The notes: a model not told the origin generated them from the sequence alone. A stretch of 64,000 bases of DNA from Cornus controversa (GCA_026545225.1 CM048849.1:29956336-30020335), one strand, 5' to 3'. Shown: positions 11,945 through 24,111, counted from the first letter of the stretch. Numbers and translations are program-made.

Positions 11945-12586
11945 ATAAGATTTCCAAGGGAAGTCTTTTGAATCTTGTGACAGTTAGACTGCATTACAAT
12001 AATTTAGGAAGTGGAGAACCAGATGAAATGAGCTTCATTAGTTCTTTGGCCAACTGTAGCAATCTGAAAGTATTAGATCTATATTTTAACCGACTGAGAG
12101 GGCTGTTACCCAATTCTGTTGGTAATCTCTCAAACCAACTTGTTTCTCTAACGCTTGGTGGAAATCTCATCTATGGAAAACTCCCTTCAACAATAGGTAA
12201 TCTTGTCAACTTAACTTTGTTAGGTCTAGAGAGTAATCAGTTCATGGACACAATTCCTGCCAACATTGGTAATCTTCAAAAATTACAAATGTTAGCTCTT
12301 AATGAAAACAACTTCTCTGGGAAGATTCCAGATTCTTTCGGAAACATTTCATTGTTGATTCAACTTTTCTTGGGGAATAACAGATTAGAGGGCAGCATAC
12401 CCCCAAGTCTTGGAAACTGCAACAAATTGTTATTGTTAGATCTCTCTCACAATAATCTCAATGGTATCAGAACTTTTGAGAGTTTCAGCTCTATCAATTT
12501 TACTAAATCTTGGTCATAATCATTTGTCTGGATCCCTCCCTTCAAAGGTTGGCAACCTCAAAAATTTGCTTGAACTAGATATTTCT
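11945..12586 (+). pseudogene. LRR receptor-like kinase (subfamily XII type), 5' fragment
   Basis: About eight leucine-rich repeats of the plant extracellular type (LxxLxLxxNxLxGxIPxxLGN) are present, including the block NNLGSGEPDEMSFISSLANC that marks the EFR/Xa21-like LRR-XII family of pattern-recognition receptors. The signal peptide and first LRRs are missing: homology starts near 11945 without an ATG in proper context. A frameshift near 12470 puts the last repeats (LNLGHNHLSGSLPS) in another frame. The gene is cut at 12586 by the Athila-type element. Its continuation is at 25573, and the five bases TTTCT at the break are duplicated. Confidence 0.9.
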
Positions 12587-14019
12587 TGATAAGTGTTCAA
12601 TTCTATGCATTTGAACCCTCTTTATTGCATATGTTAGTTCCGTTTCTACATTTACCGAGATATGTTTATGGTATTTTTGTGTTTTTGATGTATTGTAGGT
12701 CTTGTAGTGAAAGGAGCAAAGTTTGAGGCTTTTTGCAGCTGAAGAGAAAAGTTAGAAATTGCAGCCAAGGCATCTCGATCAATCGAGATGTTGATCTCAA
12801 TCAATCGAGATCTCGATTGATCGAGATCTCATTTCGATTGATCAAAATCTCGATCAATCGAGATCCAATCTCGATTGATCGAGATTCTGTTGCAGAAGCC
12901 ACTTGCCCACTTGCTCACTTGCTCTCCCACTTGCAACAAAATTCCCCTTTTTGCACGACTTAGGGGGATTGTCTGACTTGAACAAGACCCTTGGGGACCT
13001 TCTTGATATAATGGATATATATATTGATATATATATATATATATATATATATATGGTGGGCCCCAAGGTTGAAAAAGGAGCCATAAAGCACAAAGAAGCC
13101 ACATTTCTCACATATCTCTCATACGCATCAGAATATACTAAGAGAGACTTTCGGGAGAGGAGAAGAAGGAGCTGAACCAGACCTTGAAGCTCTAATTTCT
13201 CCATTAATGGAAGAGTGCAAGGCAACCATAAGCAACTAACTTCTCTACTAGGGTGTTGGTTTCAATCCCTAGCCATGTAAACTTGTCCATCTTTGTAGCA
13301 TTTGGGATTTGTAATTAAATGTTGATTATTTAGCCTAGTGACCATGTACACTAATACATTTCTTTTATATATTCATTTGATGTTGAGTTTATTCTTGTCT
13401 TATAGTAGATTCTTTCATGTGAATGCACAACATTTGCATATTCCACAAGAAGTGCAAATGATGGCTAGATAATAGTGTTTAAATGAATGTGTGGTGTTTG
13501 CTTGTATAAACCATGCCAAGATACGGTAGTTTGGATGCATGTAGGTTCACTTAGAGAGTAGGGTAATTAGGTAGTTAGTTAGGTTGAAGAGCTATGCTTG
13601 TTGAAGATGGATTATGATAGGTTGGCACACACATTAATCTTTTGATATGTCATTGAGGTCACAAGCCTAATGACATTGTTAGGCATTTAATTTATGAATC
13701 CCATGCTTGCTACACTTATGAACATGTGAATGGCTAGTGGTGGAAACCAACCCTAGTTCTCTCTCCCATCCTTTACTCTTTAATTTTATTGTTATTACAT
13801 TCATGCAATAGTTTTATAAACAAAAACTCAAAACTCTGTTTTTAGGATTAAAGTGGAAGTAATCTTTCTTTAAGACAATTACGACTAGTCCTCGTGGGAT
13901 CGATACCCTCTATATAGAACCGTATCTACAAAGATTCGTGCTCTTGCAAGTGGTTAAATTATATTTTGATAAAAAGGGCAAAATTAAGCTTACAATATAA
14001 TTCGAGTTTAGCCACATCA
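12587..14019 (+). repeat. 5' LTR of the Athila-type element
   Basis: It contains a block of short palindromes of the type ATCTCGATYRATCGAGAT (about 12773-12893), a (TA)n tract (about 13017-13053) and a conserved remainder. Compared with the 3' LTR it has fewer copies of the GATCTCGATCGATCGAGATG unit and a longer (TA)n. Confidence 0.95.
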
Positions 14020-14025
14020 AAATTT

Positions 14026-14043
14026 TGGCGCCGTTGCCGGGGA
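14026..14043 (+). promoter_or_regulatory. Primer binding site, tRNA-Asp
   Basis: TGGCGCCGTTGCCGGGGA starts six bases after the LTR and is complementary to the 3' end of plant tRNA-Asp, as usual for Athila-type elements. It is an 18-base match with no visible change. Confidence 0.9.
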
Positions 14044-14307
14044 CTATGGTTTAATTGTCGCCATTGAAAGATTAAATCTGGTTTAATTCTTAGGCTAGAA
14101 ATTCTTTCATTCTTTTTGTATATATCTTGTTCTTATTTCTCAAATTTCTTGATTTTAGGTATACCACATAGCGGGCATCTAAAAGAATTAAAGTTGGAAC
14201 CCTTTGTGAGTATAAAATCTAAAATTAGTGGGTTTGAGTTCATTCATTTTTCTTTGTATATATTATTGTTTATTTTGCGTATTGAGGTGTTGTTCTACTA
14301 TTAATGC

Positions 14308-16328
14308 ATGCTAGGTAGACGGTCCTTGTCACTTCCTTTGCTTCCTTGTAATATTGAACTTGAAAAAACACTTAGACAACGTAGAGGAACCTCTAGGGAC
14401 CCTATATTGCGTAGGACTGAAAACATGGACCCAAATGAAATACAACCTCCCGGACTACCTCCTTTTAATCATGAACAACCACCTCCACCTCCACCTCCTC
14501 AAGGAGAGTTGCTTATGGACTTTTATCTTCCGACTACATTTGAAGTACCTTCATGTATTCAATTTCCGGATGTAGCGGCAAATCAATTCGAAATAAAGTC
14601 CTCCACCATCAATCTTCTTAATAGCTTCCATGGCCTCCCTAATGAGGATCCATACCGGCACTTAGATTGCTTTCTTTCTCTGTGTTCCACTATTCGTGTA
14701 CCACACTTTACGGAGGATGATCTAAAGCTGCGTATGTTTCCCTTCTCCCTAAAAGATAAAGCTAGAAGTTGGTTCAATTCCTTAGAACCTAACTCAATCT
14801 ATTCTTGGGCAGAGATGCAAATAGAGTTCTTAAAAAAATACTTTCCAATGGGAAAGACGAGTGATATTCGGAGAGCAATCACCGGATTCACCCAAATTGA
14901 TCAAGAACAATTTCATGAGACGTGGGAGAGATTAAAAGACCTTCTTAAATCTTGTCCGCATCATGCTGTCCCAAAATGGCAGCTAGTGCAAAGTTTTTAT
15001 GATGGGGTGAGTGAGCAACATAGACAAATGATAGACTCCGCGTGTGGGGGTGGATACCTTTTGAAAAGCCCCGATGAGGCATGGAAACTTTTTCAAACCC
15101 TAAGCAATAATTCAGCTCAACGCTCCTCCACTAAGAAAGGGAAGGCCACCCAACCTTGTAGAGGAGTGCATGAAATTTCACGGGTAGATGAGGTTGCCAT
15201 GCAAGTAGAAGCCTTATCCCGAAAATGGACCTAATCATGAAAAATGGGCTACCTACTCCAAGCCAACCTGTTCAAAATTAGGAAGTGTGTTCGTTTTGCT
15301 ATAGTACTTCACATTTTGTGCGAGATTGTCCTATTGCCGATTAATCTCCCGATTATGCTCAAAAGCAAGCGAATGCCTTGTACTCTAAACAAATGAATGA
15401 TCCATATTCAAACACGTACAATCCTGGTTACAAAAATCCTCCGGCTTTTTCATGGAAACCTCAAGAATCAAGTCCCTCTTTTCAAGGGCAAAATTCTTTC
15501 AATTCCCAATCTCAACAGCCTCAATATAGGCCAAATCCTCAACCTTACCATCAAAGGTCCAATTACCAACAACCACCACCTCCTCCGAGAAGCCAAGGCT
15601 TTGAAGAAAGAGTGATAAGCAATCTTGAGGCTAATACCCGCTTATTGCAAACTCACTCTCAAGCAATCTCTAAGCTTGAAGCTAATGCTCAATTGATGGC
15701 TAGGCTAGAAGCTCAAATCGGGTAACTAGCCAATGCCTTAAATAGAAGGGAGGAAGGTAAGTTGCCGAGTCAACCGGTGGCGAATCCTAAGGGTGTTCAT
15801 ATGATTGAGGATCCATCATCTTCATCTTGTAATGCTCCTCCGGAGCAAGTTCAATCAATCACCACCTTAAGAAGTGGTAAAGTCATCAATTCCAAGGTAG
15901 GGGAGGAAGAGAGAAAGGAATCCCAAGAGCAACCCAAAAATCCAAAAGAATCCCATTTAAATCCAAATGTTTTTCCTTTAAATCCAAATGTGCATAACAT
16001 CCCATTAAATCCAAAAGGAAAGGCAAGTGAAGTTGTGTCGTCATCAATTCCAAATCTTGACACTTCTTTTGAACCTCCGGTTCCTTTTCCTCAAAGATTG
16101 AAGGAACCTTCTCATTTTGGGAAGCAAGGAGAGAAAATCCAAGACATGATGGAGATCTTCAAACAAGTAAAGATCAATCTCCCTCTCCTTGATGCTATCC
16201 GGCAAATTCTCTCCTATGCTAAATTCTTGAAGGACTTGTGCACTCAAAAGCGCAAATCTAGGAATAATGTTCCTAAGAAAGTCCTCTTAACTGAGCACAT
16301 AAGCTCCATTTTCTAACACCAAGCCCCT
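14308..16328 (+). pseudogene. Athila-type gag
   Basis: The frame opens at 14308. After a Pro-rich stretch it carries a Retrotrans_gag domain (about 14575-15120; motifs DPYRHLDCFLSLC, FSLKDKARSWFNSL, SWAEMQIEFLKKYFP). A 1-base frameshift near 15222 moves the rest into the frame of a CCHC-like knuckle (C-SF-C-YSTS-H-FVRD-C, 15288-15329), then a Gln/Pro-rich region and a spacer up to about 16328. In-frame stops are TAG at 15279 and TAA at 15342, 15723 and 16314; all but 15342 fit expected Gln codons. It formed the capsid-like particle when active. Confidence 0.85.
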
Positions 16329-17082
16329 CCTAAATTCAAAGATCCGAGTGCTCCGATCATTTCGTGCACCATCGAAAATCAATCTTTTGAAAAGGCACTT
16401 CTTGATTTAGGGGCTAGTGTCAATTTGCTTCCATTCTCAGTTTACCAACAACTAGGTTTGGGGGAACTTAAGCATACCACAGTTGTGTTGCAACTTGCCG
16501 ACCGCTCGGTGAAACAACCACGTGGCATAATTGAGGATGTAATCATTCAAGTGGACAAATTCTACTTTCTGGTGGACTTCATAGTCCTTGACACGGAACC
16601 AGTTCAAAATCCAAATCGACATATTCCTATCATTCTAGGTCGTCCATTTTTGGCCACGGCAAACGCTTGCGTTAATTGCCGTACCGGAGTGATGGACATC
16701 TCTTTCGGGAATATGAAAGTCCGCTTGAACATCTTCAATGCTTCCCACCACACATCCGAAGACAAAAGTGAGTGCTTTTGTGTCGATGTAGTGGAAGACC
16801 TTGTTCAAGAAGCACTTCCTTCTATTCTTTCCAAGGATCCTCTAGAGGCATGCCTAAATCACTTCAACTGTGACGATTTTGACATTGAGCGTTCCATTTA
16901 TGAAGTCAACTCCATGCTCGATGTCACTACTATCATGGATTTGCCTAAATGGAGAGTTCCGAGAGAACCCTTGCCCCCTTTGTCCAAAACTTCCCAAACT
17001 CCTTCTTTAATTTCCCCACCATAACTTGAGCTCAAGCCTCTATCGGCTACACTCAAGTATGTTTTCTTGGGCGCTAATGAGA
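16329..17082 (+). pseudogene. Athila-type aspartic protease region
   Basis: It continues the gag frame. The active-site motif LLDLGASVNLLP lies near 16401, followed by ILGRPFLATANACVN, the conserved C-terminal part of this retropepsin type. A TAA at 17022 stands in a Pro-rich linker, and one extra C in a run near 17083 shifts the frame into RT. Confidence 0.85.
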
Positions 17083-18570
17083 CCCCTTCCAGTCATTATT
17101 GCTTCCAATCTCACCAATGATCAAGAGATGGAGCTCATAAAGGTGCTAAAAGAGCACAAGGAAGCAATAAGATGGAGTGTGGCAGATCTTAAGGGAATAG
17201 ACCCTTCTATTTGTATGCACCACATACACTTGGAAGAGGATGCAAAGACCTCAAGAGAGGCACAACATCGATTAAATCCAAATATGAAGGACGTTGTAAT
17301 GAAGGAGGTGGTGAAGTTACTAGATGCGGGAATTATTTACCCCATCTCAGATAGCAAGTGGGTTAGTCCCACTCAAGTGGTTCCAAAGAAGTCCGGTATT
17401 ACGGTGCAACCAAATGATAAGGGTGAATTAGTTCCCCAACGCACCACCACGAGATGGAGAGTGTGCATTGATTATCAAAAATTAAATTCAGCCACTCGGA
17501 AAGATCACTTCCCCCTCCCATTTATTGATCAAATATTGGAGAGATTAGCCGGGCAAAGTTTTTATTACTTTTTAGATGGATATTCTGGCTATAATCAGGT
17601 TGCTATAGACCCGAGGGACCAAGAGAAAACCACCTTTACATGTCCCTTCGGCACATTTGCTTATAGACGCATGCCCTTTGGGTTGTGCAATGCACCGGTG
17701 ACTTTTCAACGGTGTATGATGTCTATCTTTTCGGACATGGTGGAAAAATTCTTGGAAGTGTTCATGGATGATTTTTCTGTTTTTAGGCCTTCATTTGAAT
17801 CATGCCTCCAAAATCTATCCCGTGTTCTCAAACGATGTCAAGAGACCAACCTAATTCTTAGTTGGGAAAAGAGCCATTTTATGGTTCAAGAGGGTATTGT
17901 CCTAGGGCACATTGTGTCTAAGAGAGGAATAGAGGTTGATAAAGCCAAGGTTGAACTCATTTCCAAACTTCCTCCACCATCAACGGTGAGAGAGATTCGT
18001 TCATTCCTTGGGCATGCCGGCTTTTATCATCGTTTCATCAAAGACTTTAGCAAGATCTCTCGGCCCTTGTGTCACCTTCTTGAAAAAGAGTCTTGCTTTA
18101 CCTTTGATAAAGCGTGCCTTAACGCTTTTGAAAAACTCCGCACCATGCTTACAACCGCTCCAATTCTTATCCCTCCAAATTGGGCTCTCCCATTTGAGAT
18201 CATGTGTGATGCATCCGATTATGCCATGGGTGCGGTCTTAGGGCAACGAGTAGACAAATTGCCACATGTCATCTACTACGCAAGTAAAACCCTTTCCGAG
18301 GCTCAAATCAATTATACCACAACGGAAAAGGAGTTGCTTGCGGTAGTATTTGCATTAGACAAATTTCGAGCTTATTTATTAGGTTCAAAGGTCATTATAT
18401 ATTCGGACCATGCTACCCTCCGGCATCTTTTGGCCAAAAAGGACACCAAGCCTAGCTTGATCCGATGGATACTCTTGTTGCAAGAGTTCAATTTTGAGAT
18501 TAGAGACAAAAAGGAAACTGAAAATGTGGTGGCTGACCACCTTTCTAGAATTCTTGTTGAATCCCTCCAT
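17083..18570 (+). pseudogene. Athila-type reverse transcriptase and RNase H
   Basis: An undamaged stretch of about 490 codons. RT motifs are [43 protein letters not shown] and the catalytic FMDD near 17764, then [13 protein letters not shown]. RNase H runs from about 18195 with [32 protein letters not shown] and ends in [11 protein letters not shown]; its acidic residues are kept. Next to the catalytic FMDD box, FSVFRPSF has Arg where Gly is usual. The domain itself looks competent, but its link to gag-protease is frameshifted. Confidence 0.92.
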
Positions 18571-19925
18571 AACTCCATTCCAGTTTGTGAATCCTTCCCG
18601 GATGAACAACTCTTTGTCATTTCTCAAGAGAGTATCCCTTGGTATGCGGATGTGGTTAATTACTTGGCAACCGGTAAAATACCATCTTCTTGGACCATGC
18701 AAGAGAAGGATCGTTTTCTCTCCCAATCACGATCATATTATTGGGACGATCCTCAATTGTTCAAATATTGCCCCGATCAAATAATTTGAAAGTGTGTACC
18801 CAACAGTAAATTCCAAAGCATTCTCAAATTTTGTCATACACTTGCTTGTGGGGGACACTTTAGTGCTAAGAAAACCGCAGCAAAAATTCTTCAATGCGAA
18901 TTTTTCTGGCCAACACTTCATCGGGATGCATATTCATTCTGCCGCTCTTGTGAGCGATGTCGCGCCTTGGCGCGATGTCTCAGAAGGACATGATGCCTCT
19001 TAACCCTATTCTTATTATTGAGATATTTGATGTGTGGGGCATTGACTTCATGGGACCATTTCCACCCTCAACTGGTCATGAGTACATACTTGTGGCGGTG
19101 GACTACGTATCTAAATGGATAGAGGCCATTGCTACCAAAACCAATGATCACGCAGTCGTGGTTAAGTTCTTTAGCCGATTTGGTACACCTCGAGCCCTCA
19201 TCAGTGACGGAGGTAAACATTTCTGTAACCGGTTACTTCGAACCTTGCTTACCAAATACTCTGTCACACACAAAGTAGCCACCCCATACCATCCTCAAAC
19301 TAGTGGCCAAGTAGAGGTATCCAATAGGGAGATTAAGAACATTCTTGAGAAAACCGTTCGACCTGACCGGAAAGATTGGTCATTGCGACTAAACGATGCA
19401 TTATGGGCATACCAAACTGCGTATAAAACTCCCATTGGAATGTCACCTTACCGGTTGGTTTATGGCAAAGCGTGCCATCTTCCGGTTGAATTGGAGCATA
19501 AAGCTATGTGGGCCACCAAAACTTTCAATTTTGACATGCAAACGGCCGGATCTAATCGAAAGCTTCAATTAAATGAATTGGAAGAATTGCGACATGACGC
19601 GTATGAGAATGCTAAAATCTACAAGGCAAAGTCCAAGGCCTTTCATGATCGTAATATTCGAGTCAAAACGTTTTCTCCGAGCCAAAAAGTATGGTTGTAC
19701 AATTCACGCCTCCATTTGTTCCCCGAAAAACTTTGCTCCCGTTGGGATGGTCCATTTTTGGTTAATTCCGTCGCTCCCCACAGAGCGGTGGAATTGAAGG
19801 ACTTGAAAGACGAATCGTTGTTCAAAGTAAACGGGCAGCGCTTAAAAATGTGCGTGGATGACCAAGTTACCACCGAATACGTGGATGTCGTCACTTTGAC
19901 GGATCCCGTATATTTTGACTCGTGA
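18571..19925 (+). pseudogene. Athila-type integrase
   Basis: The N-terminal zinc-binding domain lies at about 18826-18955 (HTLACGGHF ... CRSCERC), after a TGA at 18787 where an Arg codon (CGA) is expected. A frameshift near 18960 leads into the catalytic core: D in [12 protein letters not shown] in LISDGGKHF and E in [12 protein letters not shown]. There is no chromodomain after the core; the frame ends at 19925 with [11 protein letters not shown]. Its job was insertion of element cDNA. Confidence 0.9.
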
Positions 19926-20094
19926 GCCGATTCGAACGTCATGCCATAGACGTGTAAGGTGGCGTAGTCATGGTAGCTATCATGCTTCCATGATGTCCCT
20001 TTAATCTAAGGTAAGTTTTATATCTAAGCAATTTAGTATCTAAGTCCCATAAATCCAAGTCCATGAAAGCAAAACTCAAGCTGACTGTTTTTGA

Positions 20095-20412
20095 GCATCT
20101 CGATTGATCGAAGCTGAGATCTCGATCAATCGAGATTTCGATTGATCGAGATTTCGGTCTCGATTGATCGAAATATTGCAGAGAGTTTGCCAAGTCCAAA
20201 GTCCCGAGAGGTAGTATTCTTCGATAGCACTTCGATAGGTCCTCGATCGATCGAAATCTCGATTGATCGAAATAAAATCTCGATTGATCGAAGTAAAATC
20301 TCGATTCACTGAAGAAGGATCTCGATTGATCAAAGCTGATCTCGATTGATCGAAGTAGGATTTCGATTAATCGAAATCTCGATTGATCGAGACGTACATC
20401 TCGATCAATCGA
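20095..20412. repeat. Array of short palindromes TCGATTGATCGA in the spacer after pol
   Basis: About 15 imperfect copies of a 16-22-base unit around (A/T)CTCGATTGATCGA(A/G). Many copies are near-perfect palindromes. The same motif fills part of both LTRs of this element. The apparent SINRDF/SIDRD peptide repeats on the other strand are translations of this array, not protein. Confidence 0.85.
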
Positions 20413-21078
20413 GATGCACGCGATGCCTGCACATGAGCCGAATTATTATTTAAACCGTTGGGCTTCCCTCTCATTTCAAAAGACCATCCGACTTCTTCCT
20501 TTTCTCCGAGCGATCCAGAGCTTCTCCAAGCACCATCCCGCGCTTGATCTACCATCCCCGACCATCCATCGCCGTTCACCGTAGTCCGCGATCACCGCTA
20601 GCACTCGCACGTCCCTCTCTTCGCGGCTGCGAGTGGGTCTTCATCTTTGTTTGCCGATCATCATCTTCACCTTGAGGTAAGTGATGCATGGCTATCTTTT
20701 GCATACTTTCTCGCTATTTTTGATAGTTTTACGGCATAATAAACATAGACAGTTGATGTTGGGTTGGAATGGTGCATTTACGATATTCATAATGGGATTT
20801 TACGGGTTTCGGGGGTAGGAATGCATGTATGGGTGAGATATTGCGTTATTTTTGCTTCGAATGCTTACTGTACGGTTTGTAACCGCGGCACCTTCGTTTC
20901 GGTTGCATCCGCTTACGCTGCCTCTTTGAGAGCGAATTTTTGAATTCATGGGTCAGCACCATGGACTAGGACCTCATTTTCATTTTTTATTCTTTTATTT
21001 TTATTCTTAGTTTAGCTTTCCTCTTATTTTCTTTTTATTTACGTAACTTTTGGAATAAGTGCAGATTGTTCCGAGTCT
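20413..21078. other. Spacer between repeat array and post-pol frame
   Basis: Non-coding. The stretch 20930-21066 is pyrimidine-rich and ends TTTGGAATAAGTGCAG just before the ATG at 21079. It could be a splice acceptor for a subgenomic message, as proposed for retroelements with a third frame. That is inference. Confidence 0.35.
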
Positions 21079-22302
21079 ATGGCGAGGGTGAAGAATGCCC
21101 CCGGTTCTGTTCGAGACGTGCCCGGGCGAGCCTTCCGGTCTTGGAAGTTTCACCCGGAGCAGATATTTGACCTAGGAGAGTTCGAGAGGCGTCCCGATAG
21201 CGCGTGGACTGTCACCGAGCTCAGGAGGCGTCGCCTCGACCGATTGTGTGTGCTTCCCACTGATGTGGCACACGAGCGCTTGGTGCAGGTCTTTTACGAG
21301 CGCATGACCTACTCCTGCACAGCGCCGGACACATTAGAGACAGTCGTGGGCACCACGACGATCACTATTACGCCGAGCCGGATTGCGCAGGTGCTCGGCA
21401 TCCCTCACTAGCAGCCTCCAGATATGGTTGACCAGGACGGTCGACCAGTTTACAGGGCTGCACTTCCAGCAAACTCGACACTATTTTCCATCGTGATGGA
21501 CATGTGTGGCGGGGCGTTTACCACGCCCAGTCACAATTGCACGTCCAAATCGATGTGCCCTAGTAGACTATGGTTCCTGGACACCGTTCTCATCAAGAAC
21601 GCGTGTCCCCTGTAGCATGTGGCAGAGCGCAGAGGCGACCTCCTCCGCTGCCTTTACGCTTTCCACACGGGCGCGTGGTTTTCTGTCCCGTCGCTGATAT
21701 GGGGGCAGATGTTCAAGATATGGGACGGCCTCGTCAACAAGAGGATGTGGCGAGCAGCAAGTTGGCGGCTTCCCTTTCCTTTCTTGGTCGCAGCTTTTCT
21801 CAGTCGTGCTAGTATACCGGTCAGTGATACTGACATTCACTTGGCACCGCCCACCCGCTTCACATCTACCCAGTGGGAGAGGATGCGGCGACACTTAGAG
21901 CGACAGGACCACCAGGGTGATCCACCAGACGATGTAGATATGGATGCCCCTGTGTAGATGGATGAGGGAGAGCCTGCATAGGGTGAGTCCGATGATGAGG
22001 AGATGGAGGAGGAGGAGATGGATATTGCTGCAGAGCGGCAAGACATCCTGGCGACTGGCTATTCCTGCCTCGCAACTGATGTTGAGCGGCTCCAGCAGGG
22101 TTTTGAGGAGCACGTCCAGGTGACGCAGAGTCAGCTGGAGGGCATCCGATCGGACATTTCATCTCTGGCACAGGGCCAGAGGGCGATTTTAGACTAGTTC
22201 CAAGCCTTTCGGCAAGACCTGCAGTTCCTGTTCGCAGGTCGAGCTTCCACCTCCACTTTTACTCCCACAGAGCCACCGCCACCACCACCCGCCCTCGAGT
22301 AG
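21079..22302 (+). pseudogene. Post-pol reading frame of the Athila-type element, broken only by TAG codons
   Basis: One undisturbed frame of 408 codons runs from the ATG at 21079 to a TAG at 22300, with internal TAG codons at 21409, 21613, 21955, 21979 and 22195 and no frameshift, TAA or TGA. The N-terminal part (ARVKNAPGSVRD ... FRSWKFHPEQIF ... LVQVFYERM ... ITPSRIAQVLGIP) resembles the region called putative plant transposon protein in Athila-like elements. The C-terminal part is acidic (DDEEMEEEEMDI), then probably coiled coil, then Pro-rich. I see no signal peptide or membrane segment, so an envelope role is not supported. Codon use is GC-rich, unlike gag-pol. Confidence 0.75.
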
Positions 22303-24097
22303 CTCTATATATTTGCACTTGCTGTTTTACTTTCTGTATTTTCTTTTCTTTTTCTTCTTTCTTTATGTTTGATAGGCCATGTTGGCCATGTTTTCTTTCT
22401 TTTTATGAGTATTCCAGATGCATGTACGTTTTGTACTGAACTCATTTTCATATCTATGGAATACAGTTATCTTTTCTTTTATACCATGTGTTATCTTTTC
22501 TGTCTTTATTTTTGCTTTCTGTCAATATATCTGTTCTCTATACTTTGACTATGTATGTAGTACCACTTGTCTAATTGTTAAATGCGATTCAGTTGATGAT
22601 TTCCGTTTATTACCGCCTGGTTTAAATTTCCAATACTGTTGAGATTGCTTCAACGCAGTATGGCGTTAATAAAGAAAGGCAGCCCCTTTGCATGCTATAC
22701 GTTAGCGTGCCTGGATAGTCAATATCTTATCGCATCCACCTCTTAGACAATTGGTAAACACCAGTTCAGACCCTTAGATATGCAGTGATCTTGGCATTGT
22801 CCGTTTGTGCATAATTATTTTATTATGATCTTGTCATATACTTTTTGTTCTTTTTAATGCTCGTGGTATCCAGTTGGTGTTCTGTGCAGGTTTTTCTTAT
22901 TTGCAGGATGACCGCCACTGGTGGATTACCATTTTTGTCGCGCTCTGCTCTTCCGATAATATATTTCCTTGCTTTTCTTGTCCACGCATTGAGGACAATG
23001 TTGCGTCTAAGTTTGGGGGTGCGGTATGCTATACCACTTGTATATGCATGCAATGTTCAGTCGTTATATTGATTGTCATTGTAGAGCAAGTTTCTTTTCT
23101 TGATATTTTTGCATGCTTGCTATGATGTCTTACTTTTAAAAGGAAGATCATTCAAATAAATGTCCGAGGTAAATGCAGCAGGTAGTTAAGAACTTTAACA
23201 TTGTAAATACCCGCACTTTTGCAAGCTATATAGTAGGCTAGAACGGTCTACATTTTTGTCCAAATATGAGCACGTATAATTCTCGCCCTAAATTTGTCCT
23301 TAACCGCACAAATTCGCACACATGCATTTTAAACTGTGGGTTATAAGTCTGAGGGAGAATTTTGTAAATTTTTGTTTTTATCTGAACAACTTAAAGAATA
23401 AGTTCTTCCGGTTGTTGTAAAAAAAAAACATTATAAAATAAATGCAATAAGCTTTCTCACTCAATAAATCGAATTTCTATGCCTCAAAGCATGGAGTGTT
23501 CGCGTATAAGTGTGCAAGGTTGAGCAATAATAAGCGGGTGGCTTGCTTAAGTTCATCGCCTTGTAAGCTCGGTTATTAAGTCTGAGGGGTGCTTCTTCAC
23601 CTAATGCCCTAAAACCAATTGGTTTGGGAGTCATTGGCCCAATGCCGCTACATGGGCTTACAAGAAAGCAAAAAGAGCTAAGCATTGCACGGTCATCCGC
23701 ACATGAGCAATCATGAATGTTTGGTGATAATGAACAACTGTGTCGAAGCGTTTCAATGAGTTTTTCTCTTAAAAACAGATTTGTTCTTATTCTTCTCCAA
23801 ATATGACAAAAGCCACGCGTTTGAATGCATGTTCACTTTTCAAAGAGGATTTTGGGGTCCGAATCGGTATATTTGTCCGGACTGGCCATTATGTGGGGAC
23901 CGTCGTTTATTTGTAGCTTGTGAAAGTCCATTTTTGCTAATGACCACATAGTTCTGTAATACTTGTTGCATTTGCCAAATGAGAAATGAACGGATGATCG
24001 CCCTTTATCTAGTTGATGACTGAGCATGATTAAACTTTTGTATAAGATAGTTAATTTCATTTTTGTAATATTGCATTGCTAAGGGACTAGCAATATG
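22303..24097. other. 3' untranslated region of the Athila-type element
   Basis: No conserved frame. It contains an internal copy of the polypurine-tract sequence AAGTTTGGGGGTG at 23009-23021, about 1.1 kb before the real one, inside a context (GAGGACAATGTTGCG before it) often seen near the end of such elements. Confidence 0.5.
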
Positions 24098-24111
24098 AAA
24101 GTTTGGGGGTG
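24098..24111 (+). promoter_or_regulatory. Polypurine tract of the Athila-type element
   Basis: AAAGTTTGGGGGTG directly precedes the TGATAAG start of the 3' LTR. Confidence 0.85.

Noticed and set aside
12773-12893. Regular palindromic repeats reminiscent of a CRISPR array
   Set aside because: Units are directly adjacent or separated by only a few bases, without unique spacers, and lie in a plant LTR.
20076-20420. Reading frames rich in SINRD/SIDRD repeats on the - strand (also in both LTRs)
   Set aside because: They are translations of the palindromic TCGATTGATCGA array; the repeat continues in several frames and both strands, so no protein is supported.
21079-22302. Reassigned or suppressed TAG codon, giving a readthrough protein
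   Set aside because: The same element carries TAA and TGA stops and frameshifts in gag-pol, so loss of function by mutation is simpler than recoding.
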